Source: JBOGWA01 sp050693155
GTDB lineage: Bacteria; Actinomycetota; UBA4738; CALAEC01
Direction: 5' to 3'
NCBI GenBank assembly: GCA_050693155.1
Contig: JBOGWA010000020.1
Span: 1-48,023 of the forward strand
DNA length: 48,023 bases
Positions 8,256 to 16,888 of the stretch are shown here, in pieces (positions within the stretch are counted from its first letter, which is position 1; each line of letters begins with the position of its first letter). The position numbers and the translations under genes were made by a program. Under the pieces are notes generated by a model. It saw only the letters and a program-made list of their open reading frames with translations, was not told the origin of the DNA and ran no database searches.

Positions 8256-8818
8256 TGGACGTCTCGACGAACGACCTGAAGAACGGCATGACACTGGAGC
8301 TCGAGGGCAGTCTCTGGACGCTCGTGGAGTTTCAGCACGTGAAGCCCGGGAAGGGCCACGCGTTCGTCCGGACAAAGCTGAAGAACGTCCAGAGTCGGGC
8401 CGTCGTCGAGCGCACGTTCCGCGCGGACGAAAAGGTCGGACTGGCCATCGTCTCGCGAAAGGAGATGCAGTTCCTCTACCGAGAGGGCGACCACCTGGTC
8501 GTGATGGACACCGGATCCTACGAGCAGATGCACGTTCCGCTGGACGTCGTCGGTGTCGCCGCCGACTATCTAATCGAAGGGGCGATGGCCATGGTGACCA
8601 CGCATGAGGGGCGAGCGCTCGGTGTGGAGCTGCCGGCTGCGGTGACGCTCACGGTGGCCGAGACCGATCCGGGCGTCAAAGGGGATCGAGTGAGCGGTGC
8701 GATGAAGCCGGCACGGCTGGAGACGGGTCTCCGCGTTCAGGTTCCGCTTTTCGTGGAGCTCGGTGACCGCATCAAGGTCGATACCAGAACCGGCGAGTAC
8801 CTCACCAGGGAGCAGTAG
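8255..8818 (+). CDS. efp: Translation elongation factor P
   Basis: EF-P relieves ribosome stalling at polyproline. The 187-residue protein begins VSTNDLKNGMTLELEG after a GTG that overlaps the TAG of the peptidase gene (TAGTG). The KOW-like domain I carries the loop KPGKGHAF with Lys 33 at the tip, the position modified in some bacteria; OB domains II and III follow and end with the signature GDRIKVDTRTGEY. No modification enzyme gene (epmA, ymfI or similar) is in the window. Confidence 0.96.
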   Translation: MDVSTNDLKNGMTLELEGSLWTLVEFQHVKPGKGHAFVRTKLKNVQSRAVVERTFRADEKVGLAIVSRKEMQFLYREGDHLVVMDTGSYEQMHVPLDVVGVAADYLIEGAMAMVTTHEGRALGVELPAAVTLTVAETDPGVKGDRVSGAMKPARLETGLRVQVPLFVELGDRIKVDTRTGEYLTREQ

Positions 8819-8822
8819 CCGG

Positions 8823-9233
8823 ATGGCGAGGCGCCGAGCGGCACGGCGCCGCGCCCTCGAGATCCTCTACCAAGCAGACGCGACCCATCGGACGCCCGTC
8901 CAGGTCCTCGAAGAGCGCCGCGCATTGGGCGAACGGGTTTCGGCATTCACAGAAGAACTGGTGACGGGGGCCTCGGAGCGTCTGGGTGAGATCGACCGTC
9001 AGATCGGCGAGCACGCCATCGACTGGACGGTGGACCGGATGGCCGCGGTCGACCGCGCGATTCTCCGGCTGGCGGTCTACGAATTGCTGTACCGGAAAGA
9101 CGTCCCGGTCGCGGTTGCGATCGATGAAGCGGTCCGAGCAGCCAAGCGCCTGTCGACGCGGGAGTCGGGCGGATTCGTGAACGGAATCCTCGGCCGCATT
9201 GCCATCTCATTGGGGGGCTCGCCCGCTCGGTGA
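8823..9233 (+). CDS. nusB: Transcription antitermination factor NusB
   Basis: NusB binds boxA RNA with NusE (S10) and supports rRNA antitermination. The all-helical 136-residue protein shows RRRALEILYQAD at the N-terminus, DRAILRLAVYELLY in the middle and the signature VAIDEAVRAAKRLSTRESGGFVNGIL. ATG 8823 comes 4 bp after efp. The efp-nusB pair is conserved in Gram-positives. A likely target, a boxB/boxA site, is present in the rRNA leader at 47531-47568. The extreme C-terminus ends in a run of G (LGGSPAR). Confidence 0.94.
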   Translation: MARRRAARRRALEILYQADATHRTPVQVLEERRALGERVSAFTEELVTGASERLGEIDRQIGEHAIDWTVDRMAAVDRAILRLAVYELLYRKDVPVAVAIDEAVRAAKRLSTRESGGFVNGILGRIAISLGGSPAR

Positions 9234-9251
9234 TGTCGGGCTCCCGGCTGG

Positions 9252-9266
9252 GGGCGGGCTCCGCCC
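9252..9266. terminator. Hairpin between convergent nusB and tatA
   Basis: GGGCGG (9252-9257) and CCGCCC (9261-9266) form a 6-bp GC stem with a 3-nt loop in the 40-bp space between the two converging genes. It probably works as a two-way terminator. No T-run follows on the + side. Confidence 0.5.
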
Positions 9267-9273
9267 GATTGTG

Positions 9274-9489
9274 CTATTCGGCTGACTTCTTGGTCTCGGC
9301 TTCTTCGTCCTCGGTTTCGTCCTCGTCGGACACGCCTTCTTTGACTCCCGCCTTGAACTCCTTCGTGGACTTGCCGAGCGATCGTGCGATCTCGGGAAGG
9401 CGTCGGGCGCCGAAGAGCAGCAACAGGACGACGAGGACGATGAGGAGCTCGGGCCAGCCTACGCTTGGAAACGCCACGAACCTGCTCAC
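9274..9489 (-). CDS. tatA: Sec-independent translocase subunit TatA
   Basis: TatA forms the membrane-thinning pore of the twin-arginine export system. The 71-residue protein has the classic layout: a short N-terminus, one membrane helix (GWPELLIVLVVLLLLFG), the hinge FGARRLPEIARSLGKS, an amphipathic helix and an acidic tail (DEDETEDEEAE). I chose GTG 9489 because AAAGGGG lies 6 nt before it; a TTG at 9513 would add 8 residues. No tatB or tatC is nearby. It is the only minus-strand gene in the first 34 kb. Confidence 0.9.
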   Translation of the reverse strand: MSRFVAFPSVGWPELLIVLVVLLLLFGARRLPEIARSLGKSTKEFKAGVKEGVSDEDETEDEEAETKKSAE

Positions 9490-9609
9490 GTGGGACCCCT
9501 TTCTTCGCGCCAAGGGTACACCGGTTCAGATCGGGGGTCCGCTCGCCCGCACGAAGAGCGATTCTCACGCCCCTGGCGAGCTATCCCCCCAGACCCCCCG
9601 GGCTTCGTG

Positions 9610-9615
9610 TATCCT
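9610..9615 (+). promoter_or_regulatory. -10 box of the pyr operon
   Basis: TATCCT at 9610-9615 puts the transcription start near 9622, about 9 nt before the PyrR-binding loop. No good -35 hexamer is visible; upstream are two C-runs. The 9490-9630 region separates the divergent tatA and pyr transcription units and holds no gene. Confidence 0.4.
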
Positions 9616-9630
9616 TCCGCGAGGAACCAG

Positions 9631-9664
9631 CCCTTTAAGTCCGGTCCGGAGAGGCCGGGAAGGG
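9631..9664 (+). promoter_or_regulatory. PyrR-binding loop (pyr operon operator RNA)
   Basis: The RNA folds as in the Bacillus pyr leaders. A lower stem CCCTT (9631-9635) pairs with AAGGG (9660-9664); after an internal bulge with TTAAGT, an upper stem CCGG (9641-9644) pairs with CCGG (9655-9658) and closes the 10-nt loop TCCGGAGAGG, which matches the PyrR consensus UCCNGNGAGG. PyrR with UMP should bind here. The 3' strand of the lower stem is part of AGGGAGGA (9661-9668), the ribosome site of the leader ORF. Confidence 0.88.
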
Positions 9665-9674
9665 AGGACACTAC

Positions 9675-9722
9675 GTGATGCCGCCTAGCGCCTTGCCTCC
9701 GGGTGAGGCGTTTTCTTGTTGA
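9675..9722 (+). CDS. pyrR leader peptide ORF (14-15 codons)
   Basis: GTG 9675 or ATG 9678, 6 or 9 nt after a strong AGGGAGGA, opens a reading frame encoding MPPSALPPGEAFSC. Its TGA overlaps the pyrR ATG (TGATG at 9720-9724). pyrR itself lacks a good ribosome site, so pyrR translation may depend on this ORF. The terminator hairpin lies inside it. No database family is known to me; the call rests on the ribosome site and the coupling geometry. Confidence 0.5.
   Translation: MMPPSALPPGEAFSC
9695..9717 (+). terminator. Intrinsic attenuator of the pyr operon
   Basis: GCCTC (9695-9699) pairs with GAGGC (9705-9709) around a CGGGT loop, followed by TTTTCTT. An alternative pairing of CCGGAG (9646-9651, inside the PyrR loop) with CTCCGG (9697-9702) would break this terminator. 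PyrR binding to its loop would block that antiterminator, which is the Bacillus anti-antiterminator scheme. Confidence 0.7.
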
Positions 9723-10270
9723 TGGCGTTTGCGGTCCGCAGCCGCCCGATCGAAGCGCAGGAGATCGGGCGAGCTGTGACGCGGATCGCTCACGAGATCC
9801 TGGAGCGAAACGAAGGCGCCGTCGGCCTCGTCCTGGTCGGGATCGCAGACCGTGGAGACGACCTGGCGCGCCGGCTGGCTGCCGAGATCACGGGGCTCCA
9901 GGGCACGGGCGTCCCCGTCGGTGTCCTCGACATCACCTTCTACCGAGACGACATCGGTCTGCGCTCCGAGGCGCCGGAAGTGCGCGAGACCCGCATTCCT
10001 TTTGACATCAGCGGAAGGACCGTGGTCCTGGTTGATGACGTGCTCTACACGGGAAGAACGATTCGAGCCGCGCTCGACGCGCTCGTCGATTTCGGTCGGC
10101 CGAGGGCGATCCAGCTCGCCGTTCTGGTCGACCGCGGCCATCGGGAGCTTCCGATCCGCGCCGACTACGTCGGCAAGAACCTGCCGACCGCCGAGGGCGA
10201 TCGGGTTCGCGTGCTGCTCGAAGAAACCGACGGCGAGGATGCCGTCGAGGTTGGGGAGGAAGAGCCCTGA
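9722..10270 (+). CDS. pyrR: Bifunctional pyr operon regulator / uracil phosphoribosyltransferase PyrR
   Basis: PyrR senses UMP and binds pyr leader RNA; it also makes UMP from uracil and PRPP. The 182-residue protein matches the Bacillus protein along its length: RAVTRIAHEIL, LVGIADRGDDLARRLA, DITFYRDD, the PRPP loop VVLVDDVLYTGRTIRAA and the RNA-binding/oligomer segment LVDRGHRELPIRADYVGKN. I chose ATG 9722, which overlaps the leader ORF stop; the TTG codons just upstream add nothing. Its stop overlaps the pyrB ATG (TGATG). The RNA operator is directly upstream. Confidence 0.96.
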   Translation: MAFAVRSRPIEAQEIGRAVTRIAHEILERNEGAVGLVLVGIADRGDDLARRLAAEITGLQGTGVPVGVLDITFYRDDIGLRSEAPEVRETRIPFDISGRTVVLVDDVLYTGRTIRAALDALVDFGRPRAIQLAVLVDRGHRELPIRADYVGKNLPTAEGDRVRVLLEETDGEDAVEVGEEEP

Positions 10271-11202
10271 TGAAGCATCTCCTCTCGGTCTCGCAGCTCT
10301 CACCGGAGGACGTCACTCGAGTCCTGGATACCGCCGATTCGTTCCGCGAGGTCGGAACCCGCGTGATCAAGAAGGTGCCGGCGCTTCGCGGCCGGACGGT
10401 CGTCAACCTCTTCTACGAGCCGTCGACCCGAACGCGAATCTCCTTCGAGCTGGCGGCGAAGCGTCTGTCCGCCGACGTCATCAATTTCACGACCTCGGGC
10501 TCGTCGGTGAGCAAGGGGGAGAGCCTGAAGGACACGGCGCTCACGCTCGAGGCCATGGGAGCGGACGCGATCGTCGTCCGCCACTCGTCATCCGGAGCCG
10601 CGCACATCCTCTCCCGCTGGGTGTCGGCGAGCGTGCTGAACGCCGGTGACGGCACCCACGAGCATCCCACCCAGGCGCTGCTCGACCTCTACACGATCCG
10701 CGAGCACTTCCCGTCGTTTGACGGTCTTCGCGTCGCGATTGTCGGGGACATCCTGCACTCACGCGTGGCGCGTTCGGAAACGCTCGCGCTCGCCACGATG
10801 GGCGCGCAGGTGACGCTCGTTGCGCCGCCGACCCTCATCCCCCCCGAGGCATCCGCGTGGGGAGCCGAGGTCTCCTACCGGCTGGACGAGGTGCTCCCAA
10901 AGGTGCAGGTCTGTTACATGCTGCGCGTCCAGCAGGAGCGGCAGCAGGAGCAGTTCTTCCCCAGCGTCCGCGAGTACTCGCGGGCGTTCGGACTCACCCG
11001 GGACCGCGTCGATGCGCTTCCAGAGGGCGCCCTCATCATGCATCCGGGCCCGATGAACCGCGGCGTCGAGATCGCCTCCGATGTTGCGGACCTGCCGCAG
11101 TCCCTCGTCACCGACCAGGTGACGAACGGGATCGCCGTCCGCATGGCCCTGCTGTTTCTGATCCTCGGATCCGGAGACGAGCCGCTCGAGGAGAGCCCGT
11201 GA
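10270..11202 (+). CDS. pyrB: Aspartate carbamoyltransferase catalytic subunit
   Basis: PyrB joins carbamoyl phosphate and aspartate. The 310-residue protein has the carbamoyl-phosphate motif FYEPSTRTRISFE, the SSVSKGESLKDT loop (Ser and Lys from the neighbouring chain), HPTQALLDLYTI and the aspartate-side HPGPMNRGVEI. No regulatory pyrI subunit is present, as is usual in Gram-positives; feedback is at the PyrR level. It overlaps pyrR by 1 bp and pyrC by 4 bp. Confidence 0.97.
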   Translation: MKHLLSVSQLSPEDVTRVLDTADSFREVGTRVIKKVPALRGRTVVNLFYEPSTRTRISFELAAKRLSADVINFTTSGSSVSKGESLKDTALTLEAMGADAIVVRHSSSGAAHILSRWVSASVLNAGDGTHEHPTQALLDLYTIREHFPSFDGLRVAIVGDILHSRVARSETLALATMGAQVTLVAPPTLIPPEASAWGAEVSYRLDEVLPKVQVCYMLRVQQERQQEQFFPSVREYSRAFGLTRDRVDALPEGALIMHPGPMNRGVEIASDVADLPQSLVTDQVTNGIAVRMALLFLILGSGDEPLEESP

Positions 11203-12494
11203 GCAAGACGCTTCTCCGGGGCGGCCGGCTCGTCGATCCGGCGTCGGGCCAGGATGGCCGGGCCGATGTCCTCCTCGATGACTCCCTCGTTGCCGACGTG
11301 GGCCAGGGGCTCGATGCAGGCGGAGCCGAGGTTGTCGACTGCGACGGGCTCGTCGTCGCCCCCGGGCTCGTCGATCTGCACGCGCACCTTCGCGAACCGG
11401 GACGAGAGGACGCCGAGACGATCGAGACCGGCTCGCGGGCGGCCGCGGTGGGCGGTTACACCGCGGTCTGCGCGATGCCGAACACCGAACCGGTTGCGGA
11501 TCACGCCGCCGTCGTGCTCGAGGTGATGGCGCGTTCCGAGAAGGTCGGGCTCTGCGACATCCTTCCGGCCGGCTCGATCACCCGGGGACTCGAGGGCGAG
11601 GAGCTCGTCGAGATCGGGGAGTTGGCGGAGCTCGGAATTCGCCTGTTCACCGACGATCACCGTTGCGTGCAGTCGGCAAGAGTGATGCGTCTGGCGCTTG
11701 AGTACGCGAAGGCCTTCGATGTTGTCATCTGCCAGCACGCGCAGGAGGAGTCGCTGACCGACGGATGGCAGATGCACGAGGGCCACTACTCGTCGCTGCT
11801 CGGGCTTCGAGGCGCTCCCAGCGAAGCCGAAGAGATCGTGGTTGCCCGTGACTTGATGCTCGCCCGCCTCACGGGCGGCCGCCTTCACATCACCCACGTC
11901 TCGGCGAGCGGTTCGATCGAGGCGATCGCCCGCGCGCGCGCCGAGGGTCTCCGGGTGACGGCGGACGTCACGCCGCACCACCTGCTCCTGGCCGACGAGG
12001 ATCTGACCGACTACGACACGAACCGGAAGGTGAACCCACCCCTGCGATCTGTCGAGGATCGATCGTCGCTCCAAACCGGGCTGGCCAACGCAGCGATCGA
12101 CGCGATCGCGACCGACCACGCCCCGCACCCCGTGGAGGACAAGGAGTGCGAGTTCGACCAGGCACGTCCGGGCACGATTGGATTCGAGACGGCGCTCCCG
12201 GCCGTGCTCGAGCTCGTCGAGGGGACGATGCTTCCGCTCACACGTGCTCTGGAGGCGATGTCGACGACGCCCGCACGGATCCTCGGTCTCGATGAGCATG
12301 GGGGGCCGGTGGCGCCCGGGCGGATGGCGAACCTCGTCGTCTTCGATCCTGCCGAGGAGTGGGTGGCCGGCGATCGGCCCTTCGCCTCGCGGAGCCGGAA
12401 CTCCGCCTTCCTGGGTCGCTCGATGCGCGGACGGGTCCGCCACACGATCTTCCGTGGGGGTTTCACGGTGCGGGACGGGGAGTCCACGAGATGA
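11199..12494 (+). CDS. pyrC: Dihydroorotase
   Basis: Type I dihydroorotase cyclises carbamoyl aspartate. The 431-residue amidohydrolase shows the metal site DLHAHLREPGREDAETIETG (HxH), QHAQEESL, HITHVSASG and the catalytic ATDHAPH. It starts with a GTG that overlaps the pyrB stop (GTGA); the frame is open upstream but without similarity. It ends in ATGA shared with carA. Confidence 0.96.
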   Translation: MSKTLLRGGRLVDPASGQDGRADVLLDDSLVADVGQGLDAGGAEVVDCDGLVVAPGLVDLHAHLREPGREDAETIETGSRAAAVGGYTAVCAMPNTEPVADHAAVVLEVMARSEKVGLCDILPAGSITRGLEGEELVEIGELAELGIRLFTDDHRCVQSARVMRLALEYAKAFDVVICQHAQEESLTDGWQMHEGHYSSLLGLRGAPSEAEEIVVARDLMLARLTGGRLHITHVSASGSIEAIARARAEGLRVTADVTPHHLLLADEDLTDYDTNRKVNPPLRSVEDRSSLQTGLANAAIDAIATDHAPHPVEDKECEFDQARPGTIGFETALPAVLELVEGTMLPLTRALEAMSTTPARILGLDEHGGPVAPGRMANLVVFDPAEEWVAGDRPFASRSRNSAFLGRSMRGRVRHTIFRGGFTVRDGESTR

Positions 12495-13651
12495 GCGAAG
12501 CGCTCTTGATGCTCGAAGACGGCACGTCCTTCGTCGGGCGTTCGTTCGGGGCCGAGGGTGAGACATTTGGCGAGATCGTCTTCAACACGGCGATGTCCGG
12601 GTATCAGGAGGTGCTCACCGATCCTTCATACGCCCGCCAGATCGTCGTGATGACCTACCCGCACCAGGGGAACTACGGGGTCAACTCCGCCGACCCTGAA
12701 TCGGGAGCCGTCCAGGTTTCCGGGTTCGCGGTTCGGGAGGTCGCCCGACGTCCCAGCAACTGGCGGGCCGAGCAGACGCTCGCCGGCTATCTGGAAGAGA
12801 CGGGGATCGTCGGGATCGAAGGCATCGACACGCGGGCGCTGACCCTTCACATTCGGGAAGCCGGCGCGATGCGGGCCGGGATCTCGACCGGGGACCTCGA
12901 TCCCGCGTCGCTTCTCGAGCGGGTGAGGACGGAGCCCCCGATGCTCGGCGCGGATCTCGCCCAGAGCGTCTCGACGGTTGCCCCGTACGAGGCGGCCGAG
13001 GTCGTCGGGCCCGCGGAGCAGAAAAACGGCCGCACGTTTCGGGTCGCGGCCTACGACTGGGGCATCAAGCGAAACATTCTCCGGCTCCTCGCGCGAAACG
13101 GGTGTGAGACGACCGTGATGCCGGCGCTGACGCCTGCGGCCGATGTCCTCGCCGACGGCCACGACGGCGTGTTCCTGTCGAACGGGCCGGGCGATCCCGC
13201 GGCGACCGACTACGCCGTCGAGATCACCAGGAACCTCATCGGGAAGCTCCCCGTCTTCGGGATCTGCCTCGGTCACCAGATCATGGGGCGCGCGCTCGGA
13301 GGAGAGACGTTCAAGCTCAAGTTCGGCCATCGGGGGGTGAATCAGCCGGTCCTGAACCTCGACACCCGGCGCGTCGAGGTGACTTCCCACAACCACGGGT
13401 TCGCCGTCGACCCCGCGGGGTTCGGTCTTCCCCGTGAGGTCCCGCGCGAAGAGGCGCCGGTCGTCGAGACGTCCTTCGGACGAGCCGCGCTCACGCACTG
13501 GAACCTGAACGACGCGACCCTTGAGGGGCTCCGGCTGCTCGATTCGCCCGCGTTCTCGGTTCAGTACCACCCGGAGGCCGCGCCGGGCCCCCACGACTCT
13601 CGGTACTTGTTCGATCGCTTCTTGGAGGAAATGGGTGCCGCGGCGAACTGA
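12491..13651 (+). CDS. carA: Carbamoyl-phosphate synthase small subunit
   Basis: CarA hydrolyses glutamine and passes ammonia to CarB. The 386-residue protein has an N-terminal interface domain (GYQEVLTDPSYARQIVVMTYPHQGNYG) and a class I glutaminase with the nucleophile Cys 259 in GICLGHQ and the His/Glu pair in QYHPEA (His 360, Glu 362). The start is ATG 12491 overlapping the pyrC stop. Its 3' end overlaps carB by 17 bp. Confidence 0.96.
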   Translation: MSEALLMLEDGTSFVGRSFGAEGETFGEIVFNTAMSGYQEVLTDPSYARQIVVMTYPHQGNYGVNSADPESGAVQVSGFAVREVARRPSNWRAEQTLAGYLEETGIVGIEGIDTRALTLHIREAGAMRAGISTGDLDPASLLERVRTEPPMLGADLAQSVSTVAPYEAAEVVGPAEQKNGRTFRVAAYDWGIKRNILRLLARNGCETTVMPALTPAADVLADGHDGVFLSNGPGDPAATDYAVEITRNLIGKLPVFGICLGHQIMGRALGGETFKLKFGHRGVNQPVLNLDTRRVEVTSHNHGFAVDPAGFGLPREVPREEAPVVETSFGRAALTHWNLNDATLEGLRLLDSPAFSVQYHPEAAPGPHDSRYLFDRFLEEMGAAAN

Positions 13652-16600
13652 CATCGACTCGGTGCTGGTCATCGGCTCGGGGCCGATCGTGATCGGGCAG
13701 GCGTGCGAGTTCGACTACTCTGGCACGCAGGCGTGCAAGGTCCTTCGAGCCGAAGGTCTTCGGGTCGTCCTCGTGAACTCGAACCCGGCGACGATCATGA
13801 CCGACCCGGAGTTCGCCGACCGGACCTACATCGAGCCGCTCACGCCCGAGTCCGTGCTTCGCGTCGTCCGGCGGGAACGCCCGGATGCGCTTCTTCCCAC
13901 GTTGGGCGGACAGACGGCGCTCAACATCGCGGTCGCGCTCGCCGAGTCCGGCGCGCTCGATGAGCTCGGTGTCCGGCTGATCGGCGCCGACCTGGACGCG
14001 ATCCGGCGGGCTGAGGACCGCCGCCTCTTCGTCCGAACGATGCAGGAGGCGGGGCTTCCGCTTCCCCAGTCCGGGTTCGCCTACTCGGTCGAGGAAGCAG
14101 AAGCGGCGGCCGCGACCCTCGGGTATCCGGTGATGGTTCGTCCATCGTTCGTCCTGGGTGGGGGAGGGAGTGGGCTCGCGGCCGACCTCGACGGGCTTCG
14201 GCGGGTTGCGAGAGAGGGCATCGACGCCAGCCCGATCGGTGAGGTGCTCGTCGAGGAATCCGTCGAGGGCTGGAAAGAGTTCGAGCTCGAGGTGATGCGC
14301 GACATCGGCGACAACGCCGTCATCGTGTGCTCGGTCGAGAACGTGGATCCGATGGGGGTTCACACGGGCGATTCGGTCACGGTCGCCCCGGCCCAGACTC
14401 TCACGGACCGCGAGTATCAGGAGATGCGCGATGTCGCCCTGGCCTGCATCCGAGCGGTCGGCGTCGAGACCGGTGGGTCGAACATCCAGTTCGCCGTGAA
14501 CCCGCTGGACGGCCGGCTCGTGTTGATCGAGATGAACCCGAGGGTCTCCCGCTCGTCGGCTCTTGCGAGCAAGGCGACCGGGTTCCCCATCGCGAAGATC
14601 GCGGCGAAGCTCGCCATCGGCTACCGCCTCGACGAGATCGCGAACGACATAACCGGAGAAACGCCCGCGTGTTTCGAGCCCGCGCTTGACTATGTCGTCG
14701 TGAAGATCCCGCGCTGGGCGTTCGAGAAGTTCCCCGACGCGGATCCGCTGCTCACCACGAAGATGAAGTCGGTCGGGGAGGTCATGGCGATCGGGCGCAC
14801 GTTCAAGGAGGCGCTCGGAAAAGCCCTGCGGTCGCTCGAACGCGACGCTCCGGATCTCGGCGCCGACGGGATCGAGGAACCCGCCGACGTCCTGGCTGCG
14901 TTGGCGGCGCCGACGGAGGATCGGCTCGCGGTCATCGAGCTCGCACTCCGCCGCGGGCATTCCGTCGAGGCGGTTGCCGCGGCGTCCCGGATCGACCCGT
15001 GGTTCATCGATCAGATCGCCCAGGTGAGCGAACGGGTGCAGCAGCTCGCCGGCCGCCGGTTGGCCCGCGTCTCCGCGGAGGAGCTCGCGGAGGCGAAGAG
15101 GGACGGCATCTCTGATCGCCGGCTGGCGATGACGTTGAAAGCCGGCGAACGGGAGGTGCGTACGGCACGGCGGATGACCGGGGCGGACCCAGTGTTCAAG
15201 ACCGTCGACACCTGCGCAGGAGAGTTTGCCGCGCGGACTCCCTACTACTACTCGACGTACGAGCGAACCTCGGAGTTTCGTCCCGCCGAGCGGCCTCGGA
15301 TCGTCATCCTGGGCTCGGGTCCGAATCGGATCGGCCAGGGGATCGAGTTCGACTACGCCTGCGTCCACGCGGCCTTCGCGCTCCGAGAGGCTGGGTATGA
15401 GACCGTCATGGTCAACTGCAATCCGGAAACAGTCTCGACCGACTACGACACCAGCGATCGCCTGTATTTCGAGCCGCTGACCGTCGAAGACACCCTGGCC
15501 GTCTGCGAGGCCGAGGAGCCCCAGGGGGTCATCGTTCAGCTCGGCGGCCAGACGCCGCTCAAGCTGGCGGCCGACCTCGAAGCCGAAGGCTTCCACGTGC
15601 TCGGGACATCGCCGGCCTCCATCGACCTTGCCGAGGATCGAGGGAAGTTCGGCGCGCTGCTCGCGCGACTCGGCATCGCTCATCCGCCCCACGGCGAGGC
15701 GTCTTCCGCGGGCGAGGCACGGCGGGTCGCGCGACGGATCGGATTCCCGGTTGTGGTCCGACCTTCCTACGTTCTTGGTGGGCGCGCGATGGAGATCGTC
15801 TACACCGATGACGAGCTCGCGGGGTATGTGGCGAGCGCCACGAAGGCCAGTCCGGAGCACCCGGTGCTCGTCGACCGTTTCCTCGAGGGAGCGATCGAGA
15901 TCGACGTCGACGCGGTCTGCGACGGTGAGGAAGTGTTCGTCGGGGCTGTGATGGAGCACATCGAGGAGGCGGGCGTTCACTCCGGAGACTCCTCGTGCAC
16001 GATCCCGCCGATCACCCTTTCCGATCTCGAGCTGGACGAGGCCGAAGACCTTACGCGCCGCATCGCCGAGGCGCTCGAGGTCCGCGGTTTGCTCAACATC
16101 CAGTTCGCCGTGAAGGACGAGCAGATCTGGGTGCTCGAGGCGAACCCCAGGGCCTCTCGTACCGTGCCGTTCGTGTCGAAGGTCACCGGGGTGCCGCTGG
16201 CGAAGGTCGCGGCGCGGGTTCTAGCCGGCGCCCGACTTGCCGATCTTCGTGCCGAGGGCGCGCTCCCATCAGATGCCGCCCAGTTCCGGCGACTGCGTCA
16301 TGTGGGAGTGAAGTCGCCGGTACTCCCGTTCGGCCGATTCCTGGGCGTCGACACCATTCTCGGCCCCGAGATGCGCTCGACCGGCGAGGTCATGGGTGTC
16401 GCCTCCGACCTTGGGGTCGCCCTCGCTCGGGCCCAGGAGGCGACGGGGGCAGCCCTCCCCTCGAAGGGAACCGTGTTCGTCTCGGTCTCGAACCGCGACA
16501 AGCGGGCGATCGTGTTTCCCATCAAGCGGCTGGCGGAGCTCGGCTTCCGAGTGCTCGCGACGCGGGGGACGGCGGGGCTTCTGGGACGCGCGGGCGTCCC

Positions 16601-16886
16601 GGTCTCCCAGGTTGCGAAGGTCGCAGAGGGGAGTCCCAATGCCGCCGATCTCATCCTCGCCGGAGAGGTCGACCTCGTCGTGAACACGCCGTTCGGGCGA
16701 GGACCGCGGGGGGACGGGTACTACATCCGAACGGCGGCGGCCAAGGCCGGGGTGCCCTGTATCACCACCCTCCCCGGAGTCTTCGCCGCGGTTCAGGGGA
16801 TCGAGGCGACGAGTCAGGCCGAGGAAGAGCCGATGAGCCTTCAGGAATACCATCTGGGGGGGTTTGGGGGGCCCCCAATCGAATAG
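13635..16886 (+). CDS. carB: Carbamoyl-phosphate synthase large subunit
   Basis: CarB makes carbamoyl phosphate from bicarbonate, ammonia and two ATP for both pyrimidines and arginine. The 1083-residue protein has the two homologous synthetase halves (first half from SVLVIGSGPIVIGQACEFDYSG, second from RIVILGSGPNRIGQGIEFDY near residue 555) and a C-terminal MGS-type allosteric domain (from about 945, KGTVFVSVSNRDKRAIV). GTG 13635 gives MPRRTDIDSVL, matching the usual CarB N-terminus. The C-terminus runs into a G/C-run palindrome, giving a tail GGFGGPPIE. As part of a PyrR operon with no second car copy in view, arginine supply (argF downstream) may depend on it. Confidence 0.97.
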   Translation: MPRRTDIDSVLVIGSGPIVIGQACEFDYSGTQACKVLRAEGLRVVLVNSNPATIMTDPEFADRTYIEPLTPESVLRVVRRERPDALLPTLGGQTALNIAVALAESGALDELGVRLIGADLDAIRRAEDRRLFVRTMQEAGLPLPQSGFAYSVEEAEAAAATLGYPVMVRPSFVLGGGGSGLAADLDGLRRVAREGIDASPIGEVLVEESVEGWKEFELEVMRDIGDNAVIVCSVENVDPMGVHTGDSVTVAPAQTLTDREYQEMRDVALACIRAVGVETGGSNIQFAVNPLDGRLVLIEMNPRVSRSSALASKATGFPIAKIAAKLAIGYRLDEIANDITGETPACFEPALDYVVVKIPRWAFEKFPDADPLLTTKMKSVGEVMAIGRTFKEALGKALRSLERDAPDLGADGIEEPADVLAALAAPTEDRLAVIELALRRGHSVEAVAAASRIDPWFIDQIAQVSERVQQLAGRRLARVSAEELAEAKRDGISDRRLAMTLKAGEREVRTARRMTGADPVFKTVDTCAGEFAARTPYYYSTYERTSEFRPAERPRIVILGSGPNRIGQGIEFDYACVHAAFALREAGYETVMVNCNPETVSTDYDTSDRLYFEPLTVEDTLAVCEAEEPQGVIVQLGGQTPLKLAADLEAEGFHVLGTSPASIDLAEDRGKFGALLARLGIAHPPHGEASSAGEARRVARRIGFPVVVRPSYVLGGRAMEIVYTDDELAGYVASATKASPEHPVLVDRFLEGAIEIDVDAVCDGEEVFVGAVMEHIEEAGVHSGDSSCTIPPITLSDLELDEAEDLTRRIAEALEVRGLLNIQFAVKDEQIWVLEANPRASRTVPFVSKVTGVPLAKVAARVLAGARLADLRAEGALPSDAAQFRRLRHVGVKSPVLPFGRFLGVDTILGPEMRSTGEVMGVASDLGVALARAQEATGAALPSKGTVFVSVSNRDKRAIVFPIKRLAELGFRVLATRGTAGLLGRAGVPVSQVAKVAEGSPNAADLILAGEVDLVVNTPFGRGPRGDGYYIRTAAAKAGVPCITTLPGVFAAVQGIEATSQAEEEPMSLQEYHLGGFGGPPIE
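16864..16878 (+). repeat. Collapsed TTGGGGG inverted repeat (family copy D)
   Basis: TTGGGGG and CCCCCAA flank a single G, forming a 15-bp palindrome inside the last codons of carB, 10 bp before the pyrK ATG. It has the same ends as the longer elements at 21177 and 26084, and shares the flank GGGGTTTGGGGG and CCCCCAAYCGAAT with the copy at 21177. It looks like the ends of such an element without its middle. Confidence 0.5.
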
Positions 16887-16888
16887 CC

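Noticed and set aside
9219..9262. TTGGGGGGCTC at the nusB end as another copy of the interspersed element
   Set aside because: Only the first 10 bp agree and no matching right end or inner block is present; it lies in the nusB coding end.
13491..15980. Long minus-strand open frame (829 codons) opposite carA/carB
   Set aside because: It is a GC-rich antisense shadow of carB; it has no family motif, and the + strand is clearly coding.
16850..16880. G-run pair at the carB end as a G-quadruplex
   Set aside because: Only two long G-runs are present; the inverted-repeat reading explains more of the sequence and its relatives.
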